Source: Trebonia sp036501515
Lineage (GTDB): Bacteria > Actinomycetota > Actinomycetes > Streptosporangiales > Streptosporangiaceae
Assembly (NCBI GenBank): GCA_036501515.1
Contig: DASYAD010000029.1
Coordinates: 1 to 12,534, forward strand
Direction: 5' to 3'
DNA: 12,534 nt
Numbering within the stretch: position 1 is the first letter of the stretch; every line of letters begins with the position of its first letter. The translations under genes were made by a program, and so were the position numbers. Positions 1 to 6,450 of this stretch are shown here, in pieces. The notes under the pieces were generated by a model. That model saw nothing but the letters and a program-made list of their open reading frames with translations, ran no database searches and was not told the DNA's origin.

Positions 1-57
1 CATGTGTTAAGCACGCCGCCAGCGTTCGTCCTGAGCCAGGATCAAACTCTCCGTTGA
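1..57 (-). rRNA. rrs: 16S rRNA gene, 5' end only (partial)
   Basis: Read on the minus strand, positions 50-31 give AGAGTTTGATCCTGGCTCAG, the universal 16S 5' primer site. It is followed by the conserved GACGAACGCTGGCGGCGTGC and CTTAACACATG, which run off the left edge. The mature 5' end should be near position 57 (TCAACGGAG). Only about 57 bases are present, so the gene continues outside the window; 23S and 5S would be expected further left. The exact mature end is estimated from other actinobacterial 16S genes. Confidence 0.97.
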
Positions 58-261
58 ATGACTAGCACCAGACCCCGAAGGACCCGGAAACCAAACACCC
101 AACCATGAGTGATTCATGGCTGATATCCGTGGGACAGATCCAAAGACCCGCCCGACGGGGGTTTGTACATTATTCATGCACTGGCTTTTAGCACGCTGTT
201 GAGTTCTCAAGAAACAGACGCTCACCGTGTTCCGAACTTTCGTTCTTCGCTCCGGGGCGAC
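58..261 (-). promoter_or_regulatory. rRNA operon leader with boxA/processing element
   Basis: This is the transcribed leader between the promoter-proximal start site (about 261) and the 16S 5' end. Positions 213-191 on the minus strand read TTCTTGAGAACTCAACAGCG then TGC, an element conserved upstream of actinobacterial rRNA genes and tied to antitermination (boxA-like CTGTTTCTTGA) and to processing of the precursor. The core at 199-210 is a small dyad (TTGAG/CTCAA). The sequence is more AT-rich than the surrounding genes and codes for nothing. The precise boxA and RNase III cleavage positions are inferred from family knowledge, not measured. Confidence 0.8.
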
Positions 262-296
262 TTCTTTATTTTACCTTGGATTCTCGCCTTGTCAAA
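261..296 (-). promoter_or_regulatory. rRNA promoter, 16S-proximal
   Basis: On the minus strand, -35 TTGACA (295-290) is separated by 16 bp from -10 TAAAAT (273-268), giving a start near 261. Both hexamers are close to the sigma-70/HrdB-type consensus, and the site lies about 200 bp upstream of 16S as expected for an rrn promoter. It shares the GATTTGAC block with the two upstream promoters. Confidence 0.85.
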
Positions 297-362
297 TCCG
301 TTTCGGTCTTAGTAATTCTGACCGATAACCGTTTTTGACTTCTTGGTTATCCTCGGGTCTTG

Positions 363-398
363 CTCTTTTAATTTACCGGGTATTTCCTTCTTGTCAAA
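363..398 (-). promoter_or_regulatory. rRNA promoter, middle
   Basis: On the minus strand, -35 TTGACA (397-392) is followed after 16 bp by -10 TAAATT (375-370). The sequence before the -35 (CGATTTGACAAG) almost repeats that of the 16S-proximal promoter. Tandem promoters of this kind are usual for actinomycete rRNA operons. Confidence 0.8.
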
Positions 399-461
399 TC
401 GGCTTCCGGTTCGATTTACTCGAACCTGGTTGCCAGATTTGGCCTTTCGGGCTTTTCCGGT

Positions 462-474
462 TCCACCACTATAC
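462..474 (-). promoter_or_regulatory. Possible additional rRNA promoter (-10 only)
   Basis: TATAGT at 473-468 (minus strand) is a good -10 hexamer between the middle and distal promoters. No convincing -35 lies 16-18 bp upstream, so this is only a candidate fourth start. The rest of 421-580 shows no gene. Confidence 0.3.
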
Positions 475-580
475 CGGCCCTTTCGGAGTGGTGCGGTACG
501 CACGCGAATCTCCGTAGAGGCTTTCTACTGGTGGCTCCCCGGGTCCAGGACCGCCGTTCGGCGCTCCCTCCCCTCGGGGC

Positions 581-617
581 AAGAAGAACCTTACGGGTCC
601 CACGGACCTTCGTCAAA
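581..617 (-). promoter_or_regulatory. rRNA promoter, distal
   Basis: On the minus strand, -35 TTGACG (616-611) is followed after 17 bp by -10 TAAGGT (593-588), again preceded by CGATTTGACG. TAAGGT fits the TANNNT form common in actinobacterial vegetative promoters. It is the farthest upstream of the three clear sites, about 530 bp from 16S. Confidence 0.7.
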
Positions 618-639
618 TCGTTCCTGACAACTGGTGCTG

Positions 640-654
640 CCCCGCGTCGCGGGG
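640..654. other. Short GC-rich hairpin beside the rRNA promoters
   Basis: CCCCGCG and CGCGGGG are separated by a single T, so the real helix would be about 5 bp with a small loop. It sits just after the stop of the small minus-strand ORF (657) and just before the distal rRNA promoter. No T-tract follows on the minus strand, so it is not a standard intrinsic terminator, though it could still separate the two transcripts. Confidence 0.35.
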
Positions 655-656
655 TC

Positions 657-935
657 TCAAACCCCGGTCGCGGGCTGGTTGCCAGTGATCCGCGGACGTG
701 GCCAGCCGCCCCGCCGGACTGGGGCGGAGACGCCCCGTTCAGCCGGGTCCGCGGCTGCGCGGATCGCGTCGGGGAGCGGTTCAAGCTCGACCACGGCCAC
801 GAACGTATGAAGGGGCAACCGGCGGTCGGCCACGCGATCGTATGCGGCCACCGCCTCATCGTATGAGGAGCCGGTTCCGGCGCCGAGGCGGTCGCGCCAG
901 CTACCAACCCCGCGCACGGCGGGCCGGTGACCCAA
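657..935 (-). CDS. Possible small hypothetical protein (92 aa)
   Basis: This frame opens with TTG at 935, 53 nt downstream of the FAD oxidase stop, and closes with TGA at 657. I do not recognise the product. Over the first 66 codons my count gives roughly 77% G/C at third positions and 58% at second positions, the pattern of a real high-GC gene. The central part (about residues 20-65) looks protein-like, with an alternating helix-type stretch SYDEAVAAYDRVADRRLP and an acidic VVELEPLPD. The last 25 residues are Arg/Gly/Pro-rich and less convincing. No clear ribosome binding site precedes the start. It could be a genuine small gene co-transcribed with the oxidase, a decayed fragment, or chance. 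Confidence 0.35.
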   Translation of the reverse strand: MGHRPAVRGVGSWRDRLGAGTGSSYDEAVAAYDRVADRRLPLHTFVAVVELEPLPDAIRAAADPAERGVSAPVRRGGWPRPRITGNQPATGV

Positions 936-988
936 TCCCGGCCCAGGCCACCGGGTCAGTATCCGGATCGAAGTCCCTGACGCTCAGG

Positions 989-2413
989 TCACGAGTCGAA
1001 TCCGAGGCCCAGGCGGTCGAGCAGGCGGAGCCAGGTATCGCGGCGGCCTTCGTTCCTGTCGGCCCTGGCAATCGACGCGCGGGTCGCCTGGATTACCGCC
1101 GAACGCAGCGGCTCGGGCGGGAAAGGCAACGGCTTTTCCGTGACCAGGGCAAGCCGCGCCCGTTCTGAATCCTCGTTTTTCAGCTTGTCGAGCAGGACCT
1201 GGGCGGCGAACCTGGACGCGCCGACGCCGAGCCCGGTGTACCCGGCCGCGTAAGCGGTCCGGCCCGAGTGGGCGGTGCCGAAGAACGCGCAGAACCGGCT
1301 GCACGTGTCGATGACGCCGCCCCACGCGTGGGTAAACGACAGTCCTTCGAGCTGCGGGAACGTGGTGAAGAACTGGGCCGCCAGCATCGCGAAGGTGGCC
1401 GGCCGCGCGACGTGCTCCTCACGGACCCGGCCGCCGTTGTAGTACACGGCGTCATAACCGCCCCAGAGCACGCGGTTATCCCGGGTCAGCCGGAAGTAAT
1501 GGAACTGGTTACCCAGGTCGGACGCGCCGCGCCTGTCCCGCCAGCCGAGCGCGGCGAGCTGGGCCGCCGACAGCGGCTCGGTCATCAGCACGTAGTCCCA
1601 CACCGGCACGACGTACGCGCCGATCCGGCGCAGCAGCGAACCGCCGGGCACGCCGGCCGCGAGCGCGACCAGGCCCGCGCGGACCGTGCCGTAGGGGACG
1701 CGGAGCGTCATCCCCGCTCCCCCGCCCGCACGCGACAGCGCGGTCACCGGCGTGTGCTCGTAGATCCGCACCCCGGCGTCCAGGCAGGCACGGCGCAGTC
1801 CCCAGGCGAGACGGCCCGGCTCGACCAGGGCGTTGCCCGTCGTGTACTTGAGGCCGCCCCGCCACAGCGGCGAGGCGAGCTCGGCGCCGGCGGCCGCGGC
1901 GTCGAGCAGCTCGACGTCGTGACCAAGCTGGCGGGCCGCGACCGCTTCCTCGTCAAGCCCGTCCAGCTGCCAGTCCGCGGTGGCCAGGGCCAGTTCACCG
2001 CCGGGCTGGAAGTCGCAGTCGATGCCGTGCCGCGCGATCGTCTCGCCGATCTCCCGCAGGTTCTGCGCGCCGAGCCGCTCAAGCAGCGGCATCTCCCCGG
2101 GGAAACGCTCGAGCCCGTTGCCGATGCCGTGGGTCAGGCTGGCGGAGCAGAACCCGCCGTTGCGGCCGGATGCGGCCCAGCCCACGGTCTTCGCCTCGAG
2201 GAGAACCACGTCGAGCCCGGGGTAGCGCTCCCGGGCCAGCAGCGCCGTCCACAGCCCGGTGAAGCCGCCCCCGACAACCGCCAGGTCCGCCGTGACGTCC
2301 CCCGCCAGGGCGGGCAGCGGCTCAGGGGCGCCCGGCTCGTCGAGCCAGAACGGCCGCGGGACGGCGCCCGCCAGCGAGCGGGCGACGAGCGCGTCCGGAC
2401 TCGAAGTGATCAT
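989..2413 (-). CDS. FAD-dependent amine/amino-acid oxidase (DAO family, PuuB-like)
   Basis: This 474-residue flavoprotein belongs to the D-amino-acid oxidase/glycine oxidase fold family, which oxidises a C-N bond of an amine or amino acid using FAD and O2. The dinucleotide-binding loop is VVGGGFTGL (residues 46-54), with the ribose-binding acid in LLEAK (E73). Next comes ASGRNGGF (81-88), typical of the gamma-glutamylputrescine oxidase (PuuB)-like branch, and a C-terminal GYTGLGVG closes the FAD site. The start is taken at ATG 2413, preceded by GAAAG. An upstream in-frame start at 2506 would overlap the divergent gene and add 31 residues that do not look family-like. Proximity to a polyamine transporter suggests a polyamine-derived substrate, which is inference: glycine, sarcosine or other amine oxidases have the same architecture. 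No signal peptide, so cytoplasmic. Confidence 0.9.
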   Translation of the reverse strand: MITSSPDALVARSLAGAVPRPFWLDEPGAPEPLPALAGDVTADLAVVGGGFTGLWTALLARERYPGLDVVLLEAKTVGWAASGRNGGFCSASLTHGIGNGLERFPGEMPLLERLGAQNLREIGETIARHGIDCDFQPGGELALATADWQLDGLDEEAVAARQLGHDVELLDAAAAGAELASPLWRGGLKYTTGNALVEPGRLAWGLRRACLDAGVRIYEHTPVTALSRAGGGAGMTLRVPYGTVRAGLVALAAGVPGGSLLRRIGAYVVPVWDYVLMTEPLSAAQLAALGWRDRRGASDLGNQFHYFRLTRDNRVLWGGYDAVYYNGGRVREEHVARPATFAMLAAQFFTTFPQLEGLSFTHAWGGVIDTCSRFCAFFGTAHSGRTAYAAGYTGLGVGASRFAAQVLLDKLKNEDSERARLALVTEKPLPFPPEPLRSAVIQATRASIARADRNEGRRDTWLRLLDRLGLGFDS

Positions 2414-2457
2414 GATCCGACTTTCGCATATCAATACGCGGACGGTAGACATGGGCC
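2414..2457. promoter_or_regulatory. Divergent promoter/operator region, oxidase versus KPR-like gene
   Basis: Only 44 bp separate the two divergent start codons. An imperfect dyad, GCATAT-CA-ATACGC (2426-2439, 5 of 6 arm positions matching), could bind a shared regulator. On the plus strand, TAGACA (2446-2451) ends 6 bp before ATG 2458, the spacing expected of a -10 element driving a leaderless mRNA. No Shine-Dalgarno sequence precedes that ATG, which agrees with this. The -35 is poor and the assignment is tentative. Confidence 0.45.
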
Positions 2458-3489
2458 ATGCGGATTTGCGTGGTCGGGGCCGGTTCCATCGGCGGCGTGC
2501 TGGCATCGGGACTGGCGGGGGCGGACGGCGTCGAAGCCGCCGTGCTCGCGCGCGGCGCCACCCTCGCCGCGCTGGCGGCGGACGGCCTGCGGGTGACGAC
2601 GGCCGGAGGAACGACCACCACGAAGGCGACGGTGGTCCAGGGCGGCCCAGGAGGGACCGGCGGGCAGGGCCCGGTTGTCCCCGCGGGCCTGGTCGTCTCT
2701 GACGACGCGGCGGCGCTCGGCGTCCAGGATGTCGTGGTCGTCGCGGTCAAGGCACCGTCGATGCCGTCGGTGGCCGCGTCGATCGGCCCGCTGCTCGGCC
2801 CGGACACGGCGGTGCTGTCCACGCTCAACGGCGTACCGTGGTGGTTCCTCGACGGCTTCGGCGGCCCCGCGGCGGGTCATCACCTGACCAGCGTCGACCC
2901 CGGCGGGGTGATCGCGTCGGTGCTGCCAGCGCCCCGCGTGATCGGCGGCACCGTGCACCTGTCGGCGTCGTCGCCCGCGCCTGGCGAGGTGTCCTGGCAC
3001 GGCGGGAACGGGCTGATCATCGGGGAACCCGACGGCACGTCCTCGGCCCGCACCGACGCGCTGGCGGCCGTGCTGCGCGCGGCGGGTTTCGGCATCACGG
3101 TGTCGTCGCGGATCCGCGAGGACGTCTGGTACAAGCTCTGGGGCAACCTGACGCTCAACCCGATCTGCGCGCTGACCGGGGCCTCGACGGGGCCCGCGCT
3201 TGACGACGACCTGGTGCGAGGGCTGGTCTCGGCCGCGATGCTCGAGGCGCGGACGATCGGTGAGCGGATCGGCTGCCCGATCGAGCAGACCCCGGAGGAC
3301 CGGCACGCGGTGACGCGGAAGCTGGGCGACTTCGTCCCCTCGATGCTGCAGGACGCGCGGGCCGGCCGCCCGCTCGAACTGGACGCGCTGACCGGCGCGG
3401 TGCGCGAGCTCGGCGGGCTGACCGGGGTGCCTACCCCGTTCGTCGACGCCATTCACGGCCTCACCCGGCTCCGGATGAGCATCCGCTAG
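2458..3489 (+). CDS. Ketopantoate-reductase-family (PanE/ApbA) dehydrogenase
   Basis: This 343-residue protein has the KPR fold: an N-terminal Rossmann domain with VVGAGSIGG (residues 5-13) binding NADP(H), then an all-helical C-terminal domain. Family catalytic positions appear conserved: VKAPS (K98), the STLNG asparagine N124, K226, N230 and N234 in WYKLWGNLTLNP, and S295 with E307 in PSMLQDARAGRPLELD. It is therefore probably active as an NAD(P)H-dependent 2-oxoacid reductase or 2-hydroxyacid dehydrogenase. A Gly/Thr-rich segment (50-72) lengthens the N-terminal domain, and the protein is somewhat longer than classic PanE (about 300). Its place between an amine oxidase and a polyamine transporter argues against a dedicated pantothenate role; the true substrate is unknown. 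It converges on potC with only 4 nt between stop codons. Confidence 0.88.
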   Translation: MRICVVGAGSIGGVLASGLAGADGVEAAVLARGATLAALAADGLRVTTAGGTTTTKATVVQGGPGGTGGQGPVVPAGLVVSDDAAALGVQDVVVVAVKAPSMPSVAASIGPLLGPDTAVLSTLNGVPWWFLDGFGGPAAGHHLTSVDPGGVIASVLPAPRVIGGTVHLSASSPAPGEVSWHGGNGLIIGEPDGTSSARTDALAAVLRAAGFGITVSSRIREDVWYKLWGNLTLNPICALTGASTGPALDDDLVRGLVSAAMLEARTIGERIGCPIEQTPEDRHAVTRKLGDFVPSMLQDARAGRPLELDALTGAVRELGGLTGVPTPFVDAIHGLTRLRMSIR

Positions 3490-3493
3490 CGCG

Positions 3494-4357
3494 TTACCGG
3501 GCGTTGCGCCGCCCAAGCAGGGCCGAGACTGCCACGGCGATCAGGCCGACGGCGAAGATCAGCGTGCCGAGCACGTCCACCTGCGGCGGCAGGCCGTTGC
3601 GGGTGGCGGACCAGATCCACAACGGGAACGTCTGCGTCGAGCCGGAGACGAAGCTGGTGACCACGAAGTCGTCGATGGAGATCGCGAACGCGAGCAGCGC
3701 TCCTGCCAGTACCCCCGGGAAGATCAGCGGCAGGGTCACCAGGCGGAACGTCGCCCACGGGCCGGCCCCCAGATCGCGTGCGGCCTCTTCGAGGGAACGG
3801 TCGAGCCCGAGCACCCGCGCCCGTACCGTGACCGCGACGAACGACAGGCAGAACATCGTGTGCGCCACGATGATGGTCGGCAGGCCCAGCGGGATGCGCA
3901 GCGTGACGAAGAACGACAGCAGCGAGGACGCGCACACGATGTCCGGCGCGGAGATCACGGCGAACTGCACCAGGTTGGCGGTGCCGAGGCCGCGGAAACG
4001 GTACTTGCCGAGCGCCAGGCCGACCAGCGTGCCGAAGATGACCGACAAGATCGTGGCGCACACCGCGACCAGGATCGAGTTTTCCAGCGCGGTGGTCAGC
4101 GACGGGTAGTCGAGCAGGTCGGGCCCGTACCACTTGAGGGTGAACCCGGTCCAGGAGATGTTGAACCGGCCGTGCGGGTTGTTGAACGAGAAGACGACCA
4201 TCACGGCGATCGGCAGCGCCAGCCAGGCGATGACGATCCAGGTCCAGGTGTGCAGCAGGCGGTCGGCCCAGACGCCCCGGCGGCGCGGCCGGCGAACAGG
4301 GGCTGCTGGCGGGACGGGTGGAACACGCTCCCGTTCTGGCGAGTCAAGGACTGTCAT
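3494..4357 (-). CDS. potC: Polyamine-type ABC transporter permease PotC
   Basis: This is the second membrane permease of the importer, 287 residues. A charged, Pro/Arg-rich cytoplasmic N-terminus (1-32) is followed by about six membrane segments (roughly 36-57, 93-118, 126-150, 160-180, 208-228, 262-281). The EAA loop that contacts the ATPase is EEAARDLGAG...LPLIFPG (190-215), and the downstream AISIDDFVVTSFVSG is characteristic of PotC/PotI proteins. ATG 4357 overlaps the potB stop by 4 bp (ATGA), with GAGGTG 8 nt upstream, so translation is probably coupled. It is the last gene of the operon. No terminator is visible before the convergent gene begins. Confidence 0.93.
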   Translation of the reverse strand: MTVLDSPERERVPPVPPAAPVRRPRRRGVWADRLLHTWTWIVIAWLALPIAVMVVFSFNNPHGRFNISWTGFTLKWYGPDLLDYPSLTTALENSILVAVCATILSVIFGTLVGLALGKYRFRGLGTANLVQFAVISAPDIVCASSLLSFFVTLRIPLGLPTIIVAHTMFCLSFVAVTVRARVLGLDRSLEEAARDLGAGPWATFRLVTLPLIFPGVLAGALLAFAISIDDFVVTSFVSGSTQTFPLWIWSATRNGLPPQVDVLGTLIFAVGLIAVAVSALLGRRNAR

Positions 4358-5217
4358 CGGGCGGCCACCTCAAGCACTTCCTCGGTGCCGAGCACCCGCG
4401 CGTAGCCGAACATGCCGATGAGCAAGATCGCCATCAGCATGAACGACAGGGCGGCGCCGGTCGGGTAATCCTGCGCGGTGAGGAACTCGTCCTGGATGAT
4501 GTTGCCGATCATCGTGTTGCCGGTGCCGCCGAGCAGCGAGGCGTTCACGTAGTCGGCCGCGACCGGCACGAACGTGAGCAGCACGCCGGCGAACACCCCG
4601 GGCAGGCTGAGCGGGAACACGATCCGGCGGAACGCGGTCAGCCGCGACGCGTACAGGTCCTGGGCCGCCTCGACCAGGCGCGGGTCGACCCGTTCCAGTG
4701 CCACGTAGATCGGCAGCACCATGAACGGCAGGTAGTTATAGGTGAGGCCGCCGACGACGGCGGTGCCGGTGGCGAGGATGCGGAAGTTCTCGCCCACGAT
4801 CCCGGCCGACTTCAGCGGGCCGAGCAGGAAGCCGTTGTCGCCCAGGATGTACTGCCAGGACACGGTGCGCAGCACGAACGACACGAAGAACGGCAGCAGC
4901 AGCAGGAACAGGTAGGTCGACTTCCGCGCGCCGCCCTTGAACGCGATCCAGTACGCCACCGGGTAGCCGAACGCGATGCACAGGAACGTGGCGATCGCGC
5001 CGTAGAGGAGCGACCGGATGAACTGGTCGTGGTAGTTGCTCCAGGCGTCGCTGTAGTTGGCGAAGTGGAACGTCTGGGAGAAGCCGTCGACCACGTCGCC
5101 CTGCTGCGTGGACAGCGAGATCAGCGCGATCACCGGGATCACGAAGAAGATGATCAGCCACAGCCCGCCCGGGAGCATCAGCAGGTAGGGCACGGCCGCG
5201 TGCCGCAGGCGTCGCAC
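4354..5217 (-). CDS. potB: Polyamine-type ABC transporter permease PotB
   Basis: This 287-residue inner-membrane permease pairs with PotC to form the translocation path. The first membrane span (about 10-34) is followed by an extracytoplasmic loop, and five further spans follow. The ATPase-coupling EAA loop is EAAQDLYASR...PLSLPG (183-207). The start is GTG 5217, 3 nt after the potD stop and in the same reading frame (TAG-CCC-GTG). No Shine-Dalgarno motif precedes it, so initiation probably depends on ribosomes terminating on potD. The next in-frame GTG (codon 9) would trim the start of the first helix. The family fit is strong; substrate preference between putrescine, spermidine and other cations cannot be read from the sequence. 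Confidence 0.92.
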   Translation of the reverse strand: MRRLRHAAVPYLLMLPGGLWLIIFFVIPVIALISLSTQQGDVVDGFSQTFHFANYSDAWSNYHDQFIRSLLYGAIATFLCIAFGYPVAYWIAFKGGARKSTYLFLLLLPFFVSFVLRTVSWQYILGDNGFLLGPLKSAGIVGENFRILATGTAVVGGLTYNYLPFMVLPIYVALERVDPRLVEAAQDLYASRLTAFRRIVFPLSLPGVFAGVLLTFVPVAADYVNASLLGGTGNTMIGNIIQDEFLTAQDYPTGAALSFMLMAILLIGMFGYARVLGTEEVLEVAAR

Positions 5218-5220
5218 GGG

Positions 5221-6450
5221 CTAGCCGGCGACCACGGGCTGGAAGATCCCGTTGAACGTGGCCTCGTTCTTGGCGGTGACCGGGACGTAGCTCTTCAGCC
5301 GCGCGTAGTCGGCGTCGCTGAGCCAGACCAGCGGGCTGTCGGCGACCTCGAGCAGGCTCTGCTTGTCGTCGCCGGCGGCGCTCGCCGCCGCCTTCTTGAT
5401 CACGTCCTGCACTGAGGGGACCGGGGAGATGTACTCGATGGCCTCGGTCAGCAGCGCGGCGATGTCGGGCCGGTAGAACCAGTCGATGAGCTCCATCGCG
5501 GCGACCGGGTTCTTCGCGTACTTGGGGATCATCATGTTGTCGGTCCAGATCGTGCCGCCCTCCTTGGGCACCACGAACTGCAGGTCGGAGCCGGCCGACA
5601 GGTTCTGCTGGAAGATGTCGCCCGACCAGGCCATCGTGATCCACGTGTCGCCCTTGGCCAGGGCGTTGATGTAGGACTGGTCGTAGTACTGGCGGACGAT
5701 GCCGGCGCTCTTCTGCTGCAGCAGGGCGCTGGCCGCCTTCTTCCAGTCGGCCTCAGTGGACGTCTCCGGGTCGACGCCGATCTTGAACAAACCGAAGTTC
5801 GCGATCTCCTGCGGGTCCGACATCATCCCGACGTGGCCGGCGTACTTCGGGTTCCACAGGTCGTCGATCGAGGTGATCGGGTCCTTGACGTACTTCGGGT
5901 TCCAGGCGATGCCGGTGGAACCGCTCGCCCACGGCACGCTGTAGACGTTGCCGGGATCGAAGGACCGGTTCTGGTAGGCCTTACCCGCGTACTTGTAGAA
6001 GTTGGTGAGCTTCGACTGTTCGAGCGGCACGACTTCACCGAGCTGCACGAGTTCGGTGAACTCGAGGCCGTCGGTGATCACCATGACGTCGTAGCCGGTC
6101 GACTGACCGGACCTGATGACCGGGTTGATCTTGGCGAAGTACGAGTCGTCGTCCTGGATGACCTCGGCGTAGTTGACCTTGATGCCGGTGGCCTTGGTGA
6201 ACTCCTTCAGCGTCTGGTGGCTCGGGTCGATATAGAGCGCCCAGTTGGCGAAGTTGACCGTGCCGGTGGCCTTCTGCGCCTTCCAGAACTTGTCGGCGGC
6301 GGTCTCCGCCTGCGCCGTCGTCTGCTGCTTGGCGGCGCCCTGGACGCCGCAGGCGGAGAGGGCGAGCGCGGCGGCGGACACGCCGCTGAGGGTGAGGGCG
6401 TCGCGGCGGCTGAGTCTGTTCAGGCGGCTGCTGCCGGGGGAGGCGTTCAT
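5221..6450 (-). CDS. potD: Polyamine-type substrate-binding lipoprotein PotD (Tat signal)
   Basis: This 409-residue extracytoplasmic solute-binding protein of the PotD/PotF group captures the cation for the PotBC permeases. The N-terminus has a twin-arginine motif (SRRDAL, R15-R16), a hydrophobic stretch and a lipobox LSAC with the lipidated Cys at 34. It should therefore be exported by Tat and anchored as a lipoprotein. The mature part has the family hallmarks NFANWALYID (aromatic ligand-box region), the hinge-region VPWASGSTGIAWNP and TIWTDNMMIPK. ATG 6450 overlaps the potA stop by 4 bp (ATGA) and has GGAAG 6 nt upstream; a longer in-frame start at 6498 lies inside potA and is unlikely. The folded-export route suggests folding in the cytoplasm before export. 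Confidence 0.93.
   Translation of the reverse strand: MNASPGSSRLNRLSRRDALTLSGVSAAALALSACGVQGAAKQQTTAQAETAADKFWKAQKATGTVNFANWALYIDPSHQTLKEFTKATGIKVNYAEVIQDDDSYFAKINPVIRSGQSTGYDVMVITDGLEFTELVQLGEVVPLEQSKLTNFYKYAGKAYQNRSFDPGNVYSVPWASGSTGIAWNPKYVKDPITSIDDLWNPKYAGHVGMMSDPQEIANFGLFKIGVDPETSTEADWKKAASALLQQKSAGIVRQYYDQSYINALAKGDTWITMAWSGDIFQQNLSAGSDLQFVVPKEGGTIWTDNMMIPKYAKNPVAAMELIDWFYRPDIAALLTEAIEYISPVPSVQDVIKKAAASAAGDDKQSLLEVADSPLVWLSDADYARLKSYVPVTAKNEATFNGIFQPVVAG

Noticed and set aside
721..736. GGGGCG-GAGA-CGCCCC hairpin with a GNRA-type loop
   Set aside because: Six base pairs in very GC-rich DNA, inside a possible coding frame and without a T-tract. Not enough for a terminator or RNA element.
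416..907. 163-codon minus-strand open frame through the rRNA promoter region
   Set aside because: It crosses the distal rRNA promoter and overlaps the -10-like site, has Arg/Pro/Ser-rich low-information translation, and conflicts with the better frame at 657-935.
2408..2417. Perfect 10-bp palindrome GATCATGATC over the oxidase start codon
   Set aside because: Short, and overlaps coding sequence and the start codon. A palindrome this short can easily occur by chance.
1268..2596. 442-codon plus-strand open frame opposite the FAD oxidase
   Set aside because: It is an antisense shadow of a high-GC gene. The Arg/Gly/Ala/Val-rich translation has no domain, while the minus strand encodes clear FAD motifs.
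4318..5415. 365-codon plus-strand open frame opposite potB/potD
   Set aside because: The translation is dominated by H, E, Q, R and V, as expected of the antisense of membrane-protein codons; potB and potD are unambiguous.
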